NCBI RefSeq assembly: GCF_003063415.1 | Contig: NZ_NESK01000012.1 | Location: 1 to 64,000 of the forward strand | Reading direction: 5' to 3' | DNA: 64,000 nt | Source of the DNA: Limnohabitans sp. 2KL-17 | GTDB taxonomy: Bacteria; Pseudomonadota; Gammaproteobacteria; Burkholderiales; Burkholderiaceae_C | Made by a program: the position numbers and the translations under genes | Notes under the pieces: generated by a model | Told to the model about the DNA's origin: nothing | What the model saw: only the letters and a program-made list of their open reading frames with translations | Databases searched by the model: none | Part shown: piece after piece, positions 7,926 to 19,220 of the stretch | Numbering within the stretch: position 1 is the stretch's first letter | Layout: each line of letters starts with the position of its first letter

Positions 7926-10094
7926 ATGGCAGAACGTTCATTCCTTGCGGAGGTCGAAAAACTCAAGCTGGGTGCAGGAGAAGAGTTTCACGGCGAAGGC
8001 ATTTTGGCGGTCACCAAGGCCCTGCTGCAGTCTGGCGTGTCCTATGTGGCGGGCTACCAGGGGGCACCCATTTCGCATTTGATGGATGTGCTGACCGATG
8101 CCAACGACATCCTGTCCGAACTGGGCGTTCATTTTGAACACAGCGCCTCTGAAGCCACGGCCACAGCCACGCTGGCGGCTTCTGTGAACTACCCACTTCG
8201 GGGCGCGGTCACCTTCAAATCAACGGTAGGCACCAATGTGGCGTCTGACGCTTTGGCCAATTTGGCCTCAGGCGGTGTGATTGGCGGGGCCATGATCATA
8301 GTAGGCGAAGACTACGGCGAGGGCTCCAGCATCATGCAAGAGCGCTCGCATGCATTCGCCATGAAATCGCAGGTTTGGCTGCTGGACCCCAGACCCAATT
8401 TGCCCAGCATCGTGAAGGCCGTTGAAACAGGCTTTGAGTTGTCAGAGGCCAGCAACACGCCTGTCATGCTGGAACTGCGCATTCGGGCATGCCATGTGCA
8501 CGGGCAATTTGCCACCAAAGACAATGTGCGCCCCAAATTCACGTTGAAAGATGCCATCGAGCATCCCAAACGGGATGTCAACCGCATTGTGTTGCCCCCA
8601 TCGAGCTATTTGCACGAGCAAGAAAAGGTAAAGGACCGCTGGCCTGCTGCCGTCAAATTCATTCAAGACCATGGCATCAATGAATTCTTTGCGCCAACAG
8701 CCCAGGATTTCGGCATCGTCATGCAAGGCGGCTTGTACAACGGCGTGCTCCGCGCCCTGGAGGTATTGGGCTTGGCGAATGCTTTCGGTGAGTCGAAAAT
8801 TCCGCTGTATGTATTGAATGTGACCTACCCACTCGTGGACGAAGAGTTCAAAACCTTTTGCACCGGCAAGCGCGGGCTGCTCATTGTGGAAGAAGGACAG
8901 CCCGATTTCATCGAACAAAACATCCACGCCATATTGCGCAAAGCCGATGTGGCCACACGTGTTCATGGCAAAGAGTTTTTACCCATGGCGGGCGAATACA
9001 CCGGCGGGGTGCTGTTGCAAGGCATCCGGCGTTTCGTTGAACTGTATGCGCCTGAGAGCTTGGGCCAAGGGGCCGTAGATGCGCCAGCGGTGCCAGCGAA
9101 TGCGCTGGTGACGCAGGCCATCGCAGACGCGACGGCGCAAGTGCTGCCCAGACCGCCCTCCTTTTGCACGGGTTGTCCTGAGCGCCCCATTTTCACGGCG
9201 ATGAAACTCATTGAACGGGAACTGGGGCCGCGCCACATCAGCTGCGACATTGGTTGCCACCTGTTTTCCATTTTGCCGCCGTTCAACATTGGCGCCACCA
9301 CCATGGGTTACGGCTTGGGCTGGGCGGGTGCTTCGGCATTCAATACCCCCGAGACAGAACACCGCACCATGGCCATCATGGGCGATGGCGGCTTTTGGCA
9401 CAACGGACTGACCAGCGGCGTGGGCAATGCGGTTTTCAACCAAACAGACAACGTGTTGCTGGTGGTGGACAACGGCTACTCTGCCGCGACTGGCGGCCAA
9501 GATGTTTTGTCATCCAAAGCCATCAACCCGATTCGCAGCACCAACAACCCGATCGAGAAAGCCGTCAAGGGCGTGGGGGTGGACTGGGTGAAAACAGTCA
9601 CGCATACCTACAGCCTCGATCAAATGCGGGGTGCCCTGCGCGAGGCACTGACCACCCCGGTGAAGGGCCCCAAGGTCATCGTGGCGCAAAGCGAGTGCAT
9701 GCTCAATCGCCAGCGTCGCGTCAAACCACAAATCAAGCAGCGTATCCAGCAAGGCGAACGCGTGGTACGCGAAAAATTCGGCATTGATCCCGACACATGC
9801 ACCGGAGACCACTCGTGCATTCGTTTGTCGGGTTGCCCGTCCCTGAGCATCAAAACCAATCCTGACCCCTTGAGAACCGATCCCGTCGCGGCCGTTGACG
9901 ACAGTTGTGTCGGTTGCGGTTTGTGTGGCGAAGTGGCGCACGCGGCCGTTTTGTGTCCTTCGTTTTACCGCGCTGAAATCATCAACAACCCCAGCGGCTG
10001 GGACCAGTTCAAAGAAAAAATCCGCACCTGGGTCATTGGCCGTTTGCAAAATCGCATTGAACGTCGCCTTGCGGGCATCACTGCCACAGTCTGA
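7926..10094 (+). CDS. iorA: Indolepyruvate ferredoxin oxidoreductase-like alpha subunit
   Basis: The protein (722 residues) belongs to the thiamine-diphosphate 2-oxoacid:ferredoxin oxidoreductases, which turn an aryl-2-oxo acid into an acyl-CoA and reduce ferredoxin. It shows an N-terminal pyrimidine-binding part (YVAGYQGAPISHL near 40), a C-terminal TPP-binding part with CTGCPERP and GDGGFWHNGL (around 410-495), and a terminal iron-sulfur region. The second cluster motif, CVGCGLC...CP, is complete; the first has three cysteines in a C-x5-C-x5-CP spacing, which is unusual. It is longer than archaeal IorA. The beta subunit follows after 5 bases. The true substrate could be another arylpyruvate or 2-oxo acid. 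Confidence 0.85.
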   Translation: MAERSFLAEVEKLKLGAGEEFHGEGILAVTKALLQSGVSYVAGYQGAPISHLMDVLTDANDILSELGVHFEHSASEATATATLAASVNYPLRGAVTFKSTVGTNVASDALANLASGGVIGGAMIIVGEDYGEGSSIMQERSHAFAMKSQVWLLDPRPNLPSIVKAVETGFELSEASNTPVMLELRIRACHVHGQFATKDNVRPKFTLKDAIEHPKRDVNRIVLPPSSYLHEQEKVKDRWPAAVKFIQDHGINEFFAPTAQDFGIVMQGGLYNGVLRALEVLGLANAFGESKIPLYVLNVTYPLVDEEFKTFCTGKRGLLIVEEGQPDFIEQNIHAILRKADVATRVHGKEFLPMAGEYTGGVLLQGIRRFVELYAPESLGQGAVDAPAVPANALVTQAIADATAQVLPRPPSFCTGCPERPIFTAMKLIERELGPRHISCDIGCHLFSILPPFNIGATTMGYGLGWAGASAFNTPETEHRTMAIMGDGGFWHNGLTSGVGNAVFNQTDNVLLVVDNGYSAATGGQDVLSSKAINPIRSTNNPIEKAVKGVGVDWVKTVTHTYSLDQMRGALREALTTPVKGPKVIVAQSECMLNRQRRVKPQIKQRIQQGERVVREKFGIDPDTCTGDHSCIRLSGCPSLSIKTNPDPLRTDPVAAVDDSCVGCGLCGEVAHAAVLCPSFYRAEIINNPSGWDQFKEKIRTWVIGRLQNRIERRLAGITATV

Positions 10095-10099
10095 GTGAC

Positions 10100-11677
10100 A
10101 TGCCCATGACAATGACAACAACATCCACAACGACTCAAACCCGCGCCATCACCATCACCATCGCCATCCTGGCCATGGGCGGTGAAGGCGGCGGTGTGCT
10201 GGCCGACTGGCTGGTGGATTTGGCAGAACACAATGGTTTTCTGGCCCAAACCACCTCGGTGCCGGGTGTGGCCCAACGCACTGGCGCCACCATCTATTAC
10301 CTTGAAATGTTTGACAAAGCGAGCATTCCCGATGCACGCCAACCGGTCTTTGCACTCAGCCCATTCCCAGGGCATGTCGACATTGTGCTGGCCTCGGAAT
10401 TGATGGAAGCGGGCCGTGCACTCCAGCGCGGATTGGTCAACCCCGAGCGCACCACCCTGATTACTTCATCGCACCGCGTCTATGCCATGACCGAGCGCAT
10501 TGCGATGGGTGATGGCCGAATGGACTCGGCCAAATTGATGGCAGGCGCCCAAGCCGCTGCGCACCAGTTCATTGCGGCCGATTTCTCTGCCATTGCCAGC
10601 CAGTCCGGCAGCCTGATAGGCCCGGCCTTGTACGGCGCCCTGGCGGCATCTTGCCAGTTGCCCTTCACACGCCAGCAGTTCGAAGACACGATTCGACGCG
10701 GTGGCATTGGGGTCGCGTCAAGCCTTCAAGCTTTTGCCGCAGGGCACCAAGCGGCTCAGCAACAACTGCTGCCCCACAACGCTGCGGCAGCAACGCCAGT
10801 GCATGAGCCTGCTGCACCGCAGTTGCCGCAGTTGCCGGCTGTGGGCCCTCGACTCCATGCGATGGCACAAAGAATTCAGCAAGACTTCAGGCCTGCAGCG
10901 CAAGCCAATCTCATGGCAGGCATTGCTCGCTTGACGGATTACCAAAGTGAAAAATACGCCACCCTTTATCTGGACCGACTGACCCTGCTGAACCAAAAGG
11001 CAGAGGCCAGTGCACTGGGCGACGAGATTGTGGCTGAGGCAGCGAGGCATCTGGCGCTGTGGATGAGTTACGAAGACACGGTGCGTGTGGCAGATCTGAA
11101 AATCAGGCGCTCACGCTTTGACCGAGTGCGTGGCGAAGTGAAAAAGAGTTCTGAGCAACTGCTGGACATCAACGAGTTTTTACACCCCCGCCTTGAAGAA
11201 ATTGCCGACACCTTGCCAGCGCCGGTGGGACGGTGGCTTCTCAAAACCAACTGGGCCCGCAAGTTGTTGGGCCGTTTCACGCAACAGGGCCGGATTGTGA
11301 AAACAACCTCCCTCAGAGGCTATTTGTTGCTGTACGCGATTGCAGAACTGCGGGCCACCCGCCCCTATTCCTTGCGCTACAGCCATGAACAAGAGCGGAT
11401 CAGCGATTGGTTGAACACCGTGGAGAATTTGCTTCAGGCCAACAACAGCTTGGCGCTCCAAGTGGTCAAGGCGCAACAATTGGTCAAAGGTTATGGCGAG
11501 ACCCACAGCCGAGGCTGGCGCAATTTTCAACGCCTGATGAGCGCCTTGCCCAAACTGCAAAACGACGCCGATGCCGCGGGCCAACTTCGCAAGCTTCAAA
11601 CCATTGCGCTCAGCGACGACTCCGAACAAGAACTGTTGACAAGCCTGAAGGCGCAAGGTTTACTGCAGCACAACTGA
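10100..11677 (+). CDS. iorB: Indolepyruvate oxidoreductase beta subunit family protein
   Basis: The first 200 residues match the gamma/IorB domain of 2-oxoacid:ferredoxin oxidoreductases, with GGEGGGVLADWLVDLA near residue 27 and SVPGVAQRTGATIYY shortly after. The remainder, to 525 residues, is the C-terminal extension seen in the long bacterial form (DUF6537-type), which in some relatives is fused to the alpha subunit. The N-terminus is a low-complexity Met/Thr tract, so translation may begin at any of several nearby ATGs. The gene follows the alpha subunit after 5 bases, so the two are surely made together as one enzyme. Confidence 0.85.
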   Translation: MPMTMTTTSTTTQTRAITITIAILAMGGEGGGVLADWLVDLAEHNGFLAQTTSVPGVAQRTGATIYYLEMFDKASIPDARQPVFALSPFPGHVDIVLASELMEAGRALQRGLVNPERTTLITSSHRVYAMTERIAMGDGRMDSAKLMAGAQAAAHQFIAADFSAIASQSGSLIGPALYGALAASCQLPFTRQQFEDTIRRGGIGVASSLQAFAAGHQAAQQQLLPHNAAAATPVHEPAAPQLPQLPAVGPRLHAMAQRIQQDFRPAAQANLMAGIARLTDYQSEKYATLYLDRLTLLNQKAEASALGDEIVAEAARHLALWMSYEDTVRVADLKIRRSRFDRVRGEVKKSSEQLLDINEFLHPRLEEIADTLPAPVGRWLLKTNWARKLLGRFTQQGRIVKTTSLRGYLLLYAIAELRATRPYSLRYSHEQERISDWLNTVENLLQANNSLALQVVKAQQLVKGYGETHSRGWRNFQRLMSALPKLQNDADAAGQLRKLQTIALSDDSEQELLTSLKAQGLLQHN

Positions 11678-11714
11678 ACGCCACAGCACTTCAGGCTCAC
11701 CATTTTTTAACTGA

Positions 11715-13230
<1,516 letters not shown>

Positions 13231-13234
<4 letters not shown>

Positions 13235-14550
13235 GCAGCTGGCAATTTGCGGCCTGCCTCATGCTCGGAGGCTCAACGGTTTTGCTCTTCATTGGGATGC
13301 CCGTTGCACTGACCTTCATTGCGGTCAATATTTTGGGGGCATGGCTCTATATGGGCGGTGAACCTGGCTTGGTGCAACTGGTTCGCAGCAGTGTCAGTTC
13401 GGTCATGGCGTTCTCCCTGACGCCCATTCCGCTGTTTGTGCTGATGGGCGAGATTCTGTTTCACACAGGTCTGGCCTTCAAGGTCATTGAAGGCGTGGAG
13501 CGACTCATCATGCGCGTGCCGGGTCGCTTGGCTGTGGTGGCTGTGGTGGCGGGCACCGTGTTCTCTGCCATCTCAGGTTCGACCATTGCCACCACCGCCA
13601 TGCTCGGGGCACTCATGCTGCCCGTCATGCTGGCCAGGGGCTATCACCCCACCATCGCCACGGGTCCCATCATGGCCATTGGCGCGGTGGACATGCTCAT
13701 CCCACCCTCTGCCTTGACGGTGCTGTTGGGTTCCTTGTCGGGAATTTCCATTTCGAAATTACTGATTGGTGGCGTCTTGCCGGGCGTGTTGCTGTCCATT
13801 TCGTTTGTGGCCTGGATCATCATTCGCGTTCGAATCAGCCCACACTTGGCGCCCACTGAATCCGATGTGGTTCATCACACAGGCTGGGCTCGCTGGCAAC
13901 CTTTCTTTGGCTATGTCTTGCCCACACTGTCCATTTTTGGCGTGGTGGTTGGGGCCTTGGCAGCAGGTTGGGCCACCCCCACCGAATGTGCCGCATTGGG
14001 TGCTTTTGCCACCATGGTGTTGGCAGCGTTTTACAAAGCCCTGAAGTGGCAGGCCGTGTTGAAAGCCCTCAAGGGCACAGCTGGCATCTCGGGCATGATT
14101 TTGTTCATCATTTTGGGTGCCACCACATTTGCCCAAATACTTTCCTTCTCGGGTGCCAGTACGGGCTTGGTGCAGTTCATCACGGGCCAAGGCTTGTCCA
14201 CCACCTGGATTGTGGTCGGCATGATGCTGATGCTCATTTTCCTGGGCATCTTTGTCGATCAGGTGAGCATGATGATGATCACCTTGCCGATCTTCATGCC
14301 CATTGTGAACACCTTGGGCGTGGACCCCATCTGGTTTGGCGTGATGTTCCTCATTTGCATGCAACTGGGTTTGCTGCTGCCACCCCATGGCCTGCTGCTG
14401 ATGACCATGCGCGGTGTCGCGCCCCCCTCGGTCACGATGGGGCACATCTTCCTGGCGGTTGGCCCTTATGTGGTCATGAGTTTGATTTTGTTGTTGGCCG
14501 TCTTTTTCATACCCGGCATTGCCACATGGCTGCCCGCATGGATTGGGTGA
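13231..14550 (+). CDS. dctM: TRAP transporter large permease (DctM family)
   Basis: At 439 residues this is the usual length for DctM, the sodium-coupled transport subunit of TRAP systems. It has about a dozen hydrophobic segments and characteristic stretches such as FSAISGSTIATTAMLG near residue 110 and IPPSALTVLLG near 155. With the preceding DctP and DctQ it forms a complete transporter. A 119-base gap separates it from the ABC transporter genes, leaving room for a separate promoter. Confidence 0.93.
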
Positions 14551-14669
14551 AAAAGTTCACCTGTTAAACGGGAAAACACTGATTTCAATGCATCAATTTT
14601 CGGCTAAGAATGCAGGGTGCCCCAGGGGCAGGTGCTTTCTTTTTTTATCGGTCTCACCAGGAGTTCATC

Positions 14670-15854
14670 ATGTCTTTTCCGCTCGTTAAAAGTCTTGTTA
14701 GCCTCACCGCCGCGGCCACGTTGTCCATGCAACCCGCGCTGGCAGCCGATAAAGTGAAAGTGGGCTTTGTCAGCACACTGTCTGGCCCCTCGGCAGCTTT
14801 GGGTGTCGACATTCGCGATGCCTTCATGCTGGCAGTGAAGCTCAACGGTGGAAAACTGGGCGGATTGCCCGCCGATGTGTCCATTTCTGATGACCAATTC
14901 AAACCCGATGTGGGCAAACAATTGTTCGAGCGCTATGTCAAACGCGACAAAGTCGATTTCTTAACGGGCGTTGTCTTCTCCAACATCATGCTGGCAGGCC
15001 TTCCCGAAGCGGTGGAGAACAAAACCATTTACCTCAGCCCCAACGCAGCACCTTCGCCGATTGCAGGCGCGCAGTGCACGCCCTACTTCTTTGCGGTGTC
15101 CTGGCCCAACGACGCCTACCATGAAGCTGCAGGTCAATACGCTACCAACCTCAAAGTCAAGTCTGCTTATTTGCTGGCACCCAACTACCAAGCCGGCAAA
15201 GATTCATTGGCGGGTTTCAAACGCTTCTACAAAGGCAACGTCAACGGTGAGGTTTACACCAAACTGGGACAACTCGACTACTCGGCTGAACTCGCGGAGA
15301 TTCGGGCAGCCAAACCCGAAGTGGTCTACACCTTTTTACCGGGCGGGATGGGCATCAACTTCATCAAGCAGTTCATGGCAGCAGGCCTGAACAAGGACAT
15401 CCGCCTGATTCAGCCCGGCTTTGGCGCTGACCAGGACGTGATCCGTGCAGTGGGCAACGACATGCTCGGTATTTTTGACACAGCACACTGGGGCATGGAT
15501 TTGCCCAACGAAGCCAACAAGAAATTTGTGGCCGAGTTTGAAAAAGAATACAAGCGCCTGCCGACTTTGTACGCAGCCCAGGGCTATGACACTGCGCTCC
15601 TGATCGATGCTGCTGTGCGGGCGGCAAACGGCAAGGTCGAGGACAAAGACCTGATGATCAAAACGCTCAAGACGGTGAAGTTCAATTCCGTGCGTGGCGA
15701 CTTCCGCTTCAATACCAACCAGTATCCGATTCAAAACTACTACCTGCGCGAGATTCAAAAAGACGCACAGGGCCGGCTGGTCAATCGGATTGTGGGTCAG
15801 CCGGTTTTGACCAACCATGGCGACGCTTATGTCAAAGACTGCCCCATGAAATAA
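14670..15854 (+). CDS. Branched-chain-type ABC transporter substrate-binding protein
   Basis: A 394-residue periplasmic binding protein of the LivJ/LivK type (Peripla_BP_6). It begins with a signal peptide ending near PALAAD, followed by the family opening VKVGFVSTLSGPSAALG. The ATG at 14670 is preceded by AGGAG, so the 60-base-longer open frame is not used. Members in Burkholderiales bind amino acids, aromatic acids or benzoate-like compounds. It heads a five-gene operon with both permeases and both ATPases. Neighbouring oxidation genes suggest an aromatic ligand, which is inference. Confidence 0.92.
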   Translation: MSFPLVKSLVSLTAAATLSMQPALAADKVKVGFVSTLSGPSAALGVDIRDAFMLAVKLNGGKLGGLPADVSISDDQFKPDVGKQLFERYVKRDKVDFLTGVVFSNIMLAGLPEAVENKTIYLSPNAAPSPIAGAQCTPYFFAVSWPNDAYHEAAGQYATNLKVKSAYLLAPNYQAGKDSLAGFKRFYKGNVNGEVYTKLGQLDYSAELAEIRAAKPEVVYTFLPGGMGINFIKQFMAAGLNKDIRLIQPGFGADQDVIRAVGNDMLGIFDTAHWGMDLPNEANKKFVAEFEKEYKRLPTLYAAQGYDTALLIDAAVRAANGKVEDKDLMIKTLKTVKFNSVRGDFRFNTNQYPIQNYYLREIQKDAQGRLVNRIVGQPVLTNHGDAYVKDCPMK

Positions 15855-15873
15855 CGGGGGCTAAGGTCTCCCC

Positions 15874-16791
15874 ATGAGCAGTATTTTGATGTTGGAGCAG
15901 GCCTTGAATGGCCTGCAGTTTGGTTTGATGTTGTTTTTGCTGGCGTCTGGTTTGACGCTTGTATTCGGCATCATGGACATGATCAACCTGGCCCATGGCG
16001 CGCTCTACATGGTGGGGGCCTTCTTGGCCGCCTGGCTGGTTCAGCTGACCCAGTCATTCTTGCTGGGTGTGATCTTGGCCGTCTTGCTCACCGCCGTGGT
16101 GGGCATGGTTTTGGAAGCCACGCTGCTGCGAACGCTGTATGCCAGAGACCACTTATCCCAAGTCTTGGCCACGTTTGCGCTCATTCTCATCATCAACGAA
16201 TCGGTTCGCATGATTTGGGGATCTGATCTCCCCCTTTCTGCGCCCCAAGCCTTGTCTGGCCCCGTAGAACTGTTACCCGGATTGATGTACTCCAGCTATC
16301 GGTTGGTCATCATTGGCGTGGGCTTGACCATTGCCCTGTTGTTGTTTCTGTTGGTCACCAAAACCCGTATGGGGGCCTGGGTTCGTGCAGGCGCCTCCAA
16401 TCGAGAGATGGCCATGGCGATGGGGATCAACATCAGGACCCTGTTCACCGGCGTCTTTGGCATTGGTGCTGCGTTGTGCGCTGTCGCGGGTGCCATGCTG
16501 GGCCCTTTGCTGGCTGTTCAAGTGGGCATGGGTGAAAACATCCTGATTTTGGCCTTTGTGGTCATTGTGATTGGCGGTATCGGTTCGGTCTGGGGCGCCT
16601 TTGTGGGGGCCATCCTGGTGGGCTTTGTCGACACGCTGGGACGGACCCTGCTGCCGCATCTGTTTCGAGAAATATTCTCACCCCAATTTGCCAGTGCTGC
16701 CGGCCCTGCCGTCGCCTCGATTTCGGTCTATCTCTTGATGGCCTTGGTTCTTTTTGTTCGCCCACAAGGCTTGTTTTCAGGTCGCTCTTAA
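15874..16791 (+). CDS. livH: Branched-chain-type ABC transporter permease (LivH)
   Basis: This inner-membrane permease (305 residues) has eight or so hydrophobic segments and the LivH signature FGIMDMINLAHGALYMVGA near residue 30. In the C-terminal half, the cytoplasmic coupling loop is followed by VIGGIGSVWGAFVGAILVGF. It pairs with the LivM-like protein encoded 11 bases downstream. It is the second gene of the complete Liv-type operon. Confidence 0.92.
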   Translation: MSSILMLEQALNGLQFGLMLFLLASGLTLVFGIMDMINLAHGALYMVGAFLAAWLVQLTQSFLLGVILAVLLTAVVGMVLEATLLRTLYARDHLSQVLATFALILIINESVRMIWGSDLPLSAPQALSGPVELLPGLMYSSYRLVIIGVGLTIALLLFLLVTKTRMGAWVRAGASNREMAMAMGINIRTLFTGVFGIGAALCAVAGAMLGPLLAVQVGMGENILILAFVVIVIGGIGSVWGAFVGAILVGFVDTLGRTLLPHLFREIFSPQFASAAGPAVASISVYLLMALVLFVRPQGLFSGRS

Positions 16792-16802
16792 GCCAGGTCA
16801 AG

Positions 16803-17762
16803 ATGAAACGTGAAACACCACCCTGGCTCTGGGCCTTGTTGTTGATACTGGCCATTGCATTGCCATTGGCGCTGCATGTCGGCGGCCAGGATTTTTACAT
16901 CAGCATGCTCAGCCGCATGATGATTTACGGCATTGCGGCTTGCAGCCTCAACCTCATCTTAGGTTTTGGCGGATTGGTCTCGTTTGGACATGCTGCGTTC
17001 GTGGGCATTGGCGCCTATACCGTTGGCATCATGATCACAGAGGGTGTGACCAATGGCTGGGTGAACTTTGCTGTGGCCATGGCCGTGTCGGCTTTGGCAG
17101 CCGCTGTGATTGGCGCCATCTCCTTGAGAACGCGTGGTGTTTACTTCATCATGATCACACTGGCTTTTGCCCAAATGATTTACTACCTGGTGAACTCCAT
17201 CAAGGCTTATGGGGGCGATGAAGGCTTGAACATCAAGTTCAGATCCAACTTTGGCATGGGGCTGAATTTAAAAAATGATCTGACGTTTTACTTTGTTGTC
17301 CTGTTTGTACTGGTCATCACCCTGATCCTGATTTCGCGCATGATGAAGTCACGCTTTGGCAGAGTGATTTTGGCCATCCGTGACGACGACACACGCGTAG
17401 AAGCCATCGGGTTTCCAGCCTATACCTACAAATGGGTTTTGTTCACCGTCGCCGGTACTTTGGGTGGCCTGGCGGGCGCCTTGATGGTCAACCATCAAAA
17501 CTATGTCAGTCCCAATTTGATGCACTGGACGCAATCGGGCATCTTGATGGTGATGGTCATTTTGGGAGGTGTAGGAACCCTCTCAGGCGGTTTGTGGGGC
17601 GCCTTGGTCTTGCTCATTTTGGAAGATTTGATTGCTGAACACACGGTGTATTGGCAGTTCTATATCGGGTGGTTCTTGCTGGCAGTGGTGTTGTTGGCAC
17701 CCAAGGGGCTTTCGACCTTTTTTAACCGTCCACCCAAATTCAAGGTCAAGGGGCATTCATGA
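16803..17762 (+). CDS. livM: Branched-chain-type ABC transporter permease (LivM)
   Basis: A 319-residue membrane protein with the LivM pattern: GFGGLVSFGHAAFVGIGAYT near residue 55 and the coupling segment RDDDTRVEAIGFPAYTYK around 200. It forms the translocation channel with LivH. The stop overlaps the start of the first ATPase gene by 4 bases. Confidence 0.92.
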   Translation: MKRETPPWLWALLLILAIALPLALHVGGQDFYISMLSRMMIYGIAACSLNLILGFGGLVSFGHAAFVGIGAYTVGIMITEGVTNGWVNFAVAMAVSALAAAVIGAISLRTRGVYFIMITLAFAQMIYYLVNSIKAYGGDEGLNIKFRSNFGMGLNLKNDLTFYFVVLFVLVITLILISRMMKSRFGRVILAIRDDDTRVEAIGFPAYTYKWVLFTVAGTLGGLAGALMVNHQNYVSPNLMHWTQSGILMVMVILGGVGTLSGGLWGALVLLILEDLIAEHTVYWQFYIGWFLLAVVLLAPKGLSTFFNRPPKFKVKGHS

Positions 17763-18514
17763 GCCAAGCACCTTTGCTCGACGTTCAAAATTTGGTGAAG
17801 AAGTTTGGCGCCGTGTTGGCCACGGACCACGTGAGCCTGCAAGTCCAACCACATGAAATTCATGCCCTGATTGGCCCCAATGGCGCGGGCAAGACCAGCT
17901 TGGTGGCACAGTTGTCAGGTTTGCTGCCCAGTGACAGCGGGCAGATTTTCTTCAAGGGTCAGGACATCACGGGCATGTCAACCCACGAGCGCGTGCGCTC
18001 AGGTCTGGCGCGTTCGTTTCAAATCACCCGCCTCTTCAAATCCTTCACGACCCTGGAAAACGTGGCTTTGTCCATCCAGGCGCGCATGGGAAATAGTTTT
18101 TCATTTTGGAAACCCGTGAGCCAAGATTTGGCTCTGACAGACCACGCCATGCACCTGCTCAGCGACCTGGGTCTGGCGCACCGCGCCAACGACCCTGCCA
18201 GCGAACTGTCCCATGGTGAGCAGCGCATTCTGGAGCTGGGTCTGGCTGTCGCTACGCAACCCAAGTTATTGCTGCTGGATGAGCCCATGGCAGGCGCAGG
18301 CCCGGTGGAGTCTGAGCGCATCTTGAACCTCATCCTGAAATTGCGCGAACAATCGGCCATCTTGCTCATTGAACACGACATGGACGCTGTGTTCAGACTT
18401 GCCGACAGAATTTCCGTGTTGGTAAGCGGTGCGGTCATTGCCACGGGCACCCCTACCGAAATCAGGCACCACCCACAAGTCATCGCCGCCTACTTGGGCG
18501 AGGAGAACGCATGA
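17759..18514 (+). CDS. livG: Branched-chain-type ABC transporter ATPase (LivG)
   Basis: The 251-residue ATPase carries Walker A (GPNGAGKTS, near residue 40), the LivG-specific RSFQITRLFKSFT region, an ELSHGEQRILELG signature and Walker B LLLDEPMAGAG. It lacks the extra C-terminal domain of sugar importers, as expected. It overlaps LivM and LivF genes by 4 bases each and forms a heterodimer with LivF on the cytoplasmic side. Confidence 0.93.
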   Translation: MSQAPLLDVQNLVKKFGAVLATDHVSLQVQPHEIHALIGPNGAGKTSLVAQLSGLLPSDSGQIFFKGQDITGMSTHERVRSGLARSFQITRLFKSFTTLENVALSIQARMGNSFSFWKPVSQDLALTDHAMHLLSDLGLAHRANDPASELSHGEQRILELGLAVATQPKLLLLDEPMAGAGPVESERILNLILKLREQSAILLIEHDMDAVFRLADRISVLVSGAVIATGTPTEIRHHPQVIAAYLGEENA

Positions 18515-19218
18515 GCTTGCTGCAAGTACGCAATGTGCAGTCGGCTTACCAAGAGAGTCAGGTCTTGTTCGGCGTTGACTTCAGCCTGAAGGCGGGCGAA
18601 TCGATGGGCTTGCTTGGCCGCAACGGCATGGGCAAAACCACGCTGATTCGAAGCATTCTGGGTCTCAAATCCGTTCAGGGTGGCCAGGTTATTTTTGATG
18701 GCCATGACATCACCAACCAAAGCACCGACAAAATTGCGCGGCTTGGCATCGCCGTGGTGCCCGAGGGAAGACAGGTTTTCCCCAATTTAACGGTGGACGA
18801 ACACCTCACAGCCTTTGTCAGTAACCGACACAAAAGCCCAAGGCTTTGGACGCCCGCCCGCGTCTACGAACTTTTCCCCCGGTTGGCTGAACGCAAATCC
18901 AACCTGGGCTCTCAGCTGTCGGGGGGGGAACAGCAAATGCTGGCTATTGGCCGTGCTTTGGTCACCAACCCATGCCTGATCATTCTTGACGAAGCCACCG
19001 AAGGTTTGGCACCGCTCATTCGCGAAGAAATCTGGAAATGCCTGCGACTGCTCAGCGAGGAAGGGCAGACCTTGATCGTGGTGGACAAGTACGTGAACCG
19101 ATTGGTGGACATCGCATCCCACCATCTCATCATGGAGCGCGGTCAAGTGGCCTGGGCAGGCAGCTCGCAGGCGCTGCGGGATGATCGCCAGTTGTGGACG
19201 CGCTATTTGGGCGTTTGA
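18511..19218 (+). CDS. livF: Branched-chain-type ABC transporter ATPase (LivF)
   Basis: The second ATPase has 235 residues, the usual LivF length. Walker A is LGRNGMGKTTL near residue 35, the signature is QLSGGEQQMLAIGRAL, and Walker B ends IILDEATEGLAP. The switch histidine found in most ABC ATPases is replaced: after LIVVDKYVNRL there is Lys-Tyr where Glu-Gln/His-Asp is typical. The gene ends 2 bases from the convergent LysR gene. Confidence 0.92.
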   Translation: MSLLQVRNVQSAYQESQVLFGVDFSLKAGESMGLLGRNGMGKTTLIRSILGLKSVQGGQVIFDGHDITNQSTDKIARLGIAVVPEGRQVFPNLTVDEHLTAFVSNRHKSPRLWTPARVYELFPRLAERKSNLGSQLSGGEQQMLAIGRALVTNPCLIILDEATEGLAPLIREEIWKCLRLLSEEGQTLIVVDKYVNRLVDIASHHLIMERGQVAWAGSSQALRDDRQLWTRYLGV

Positions 19219-19220
19219 GC

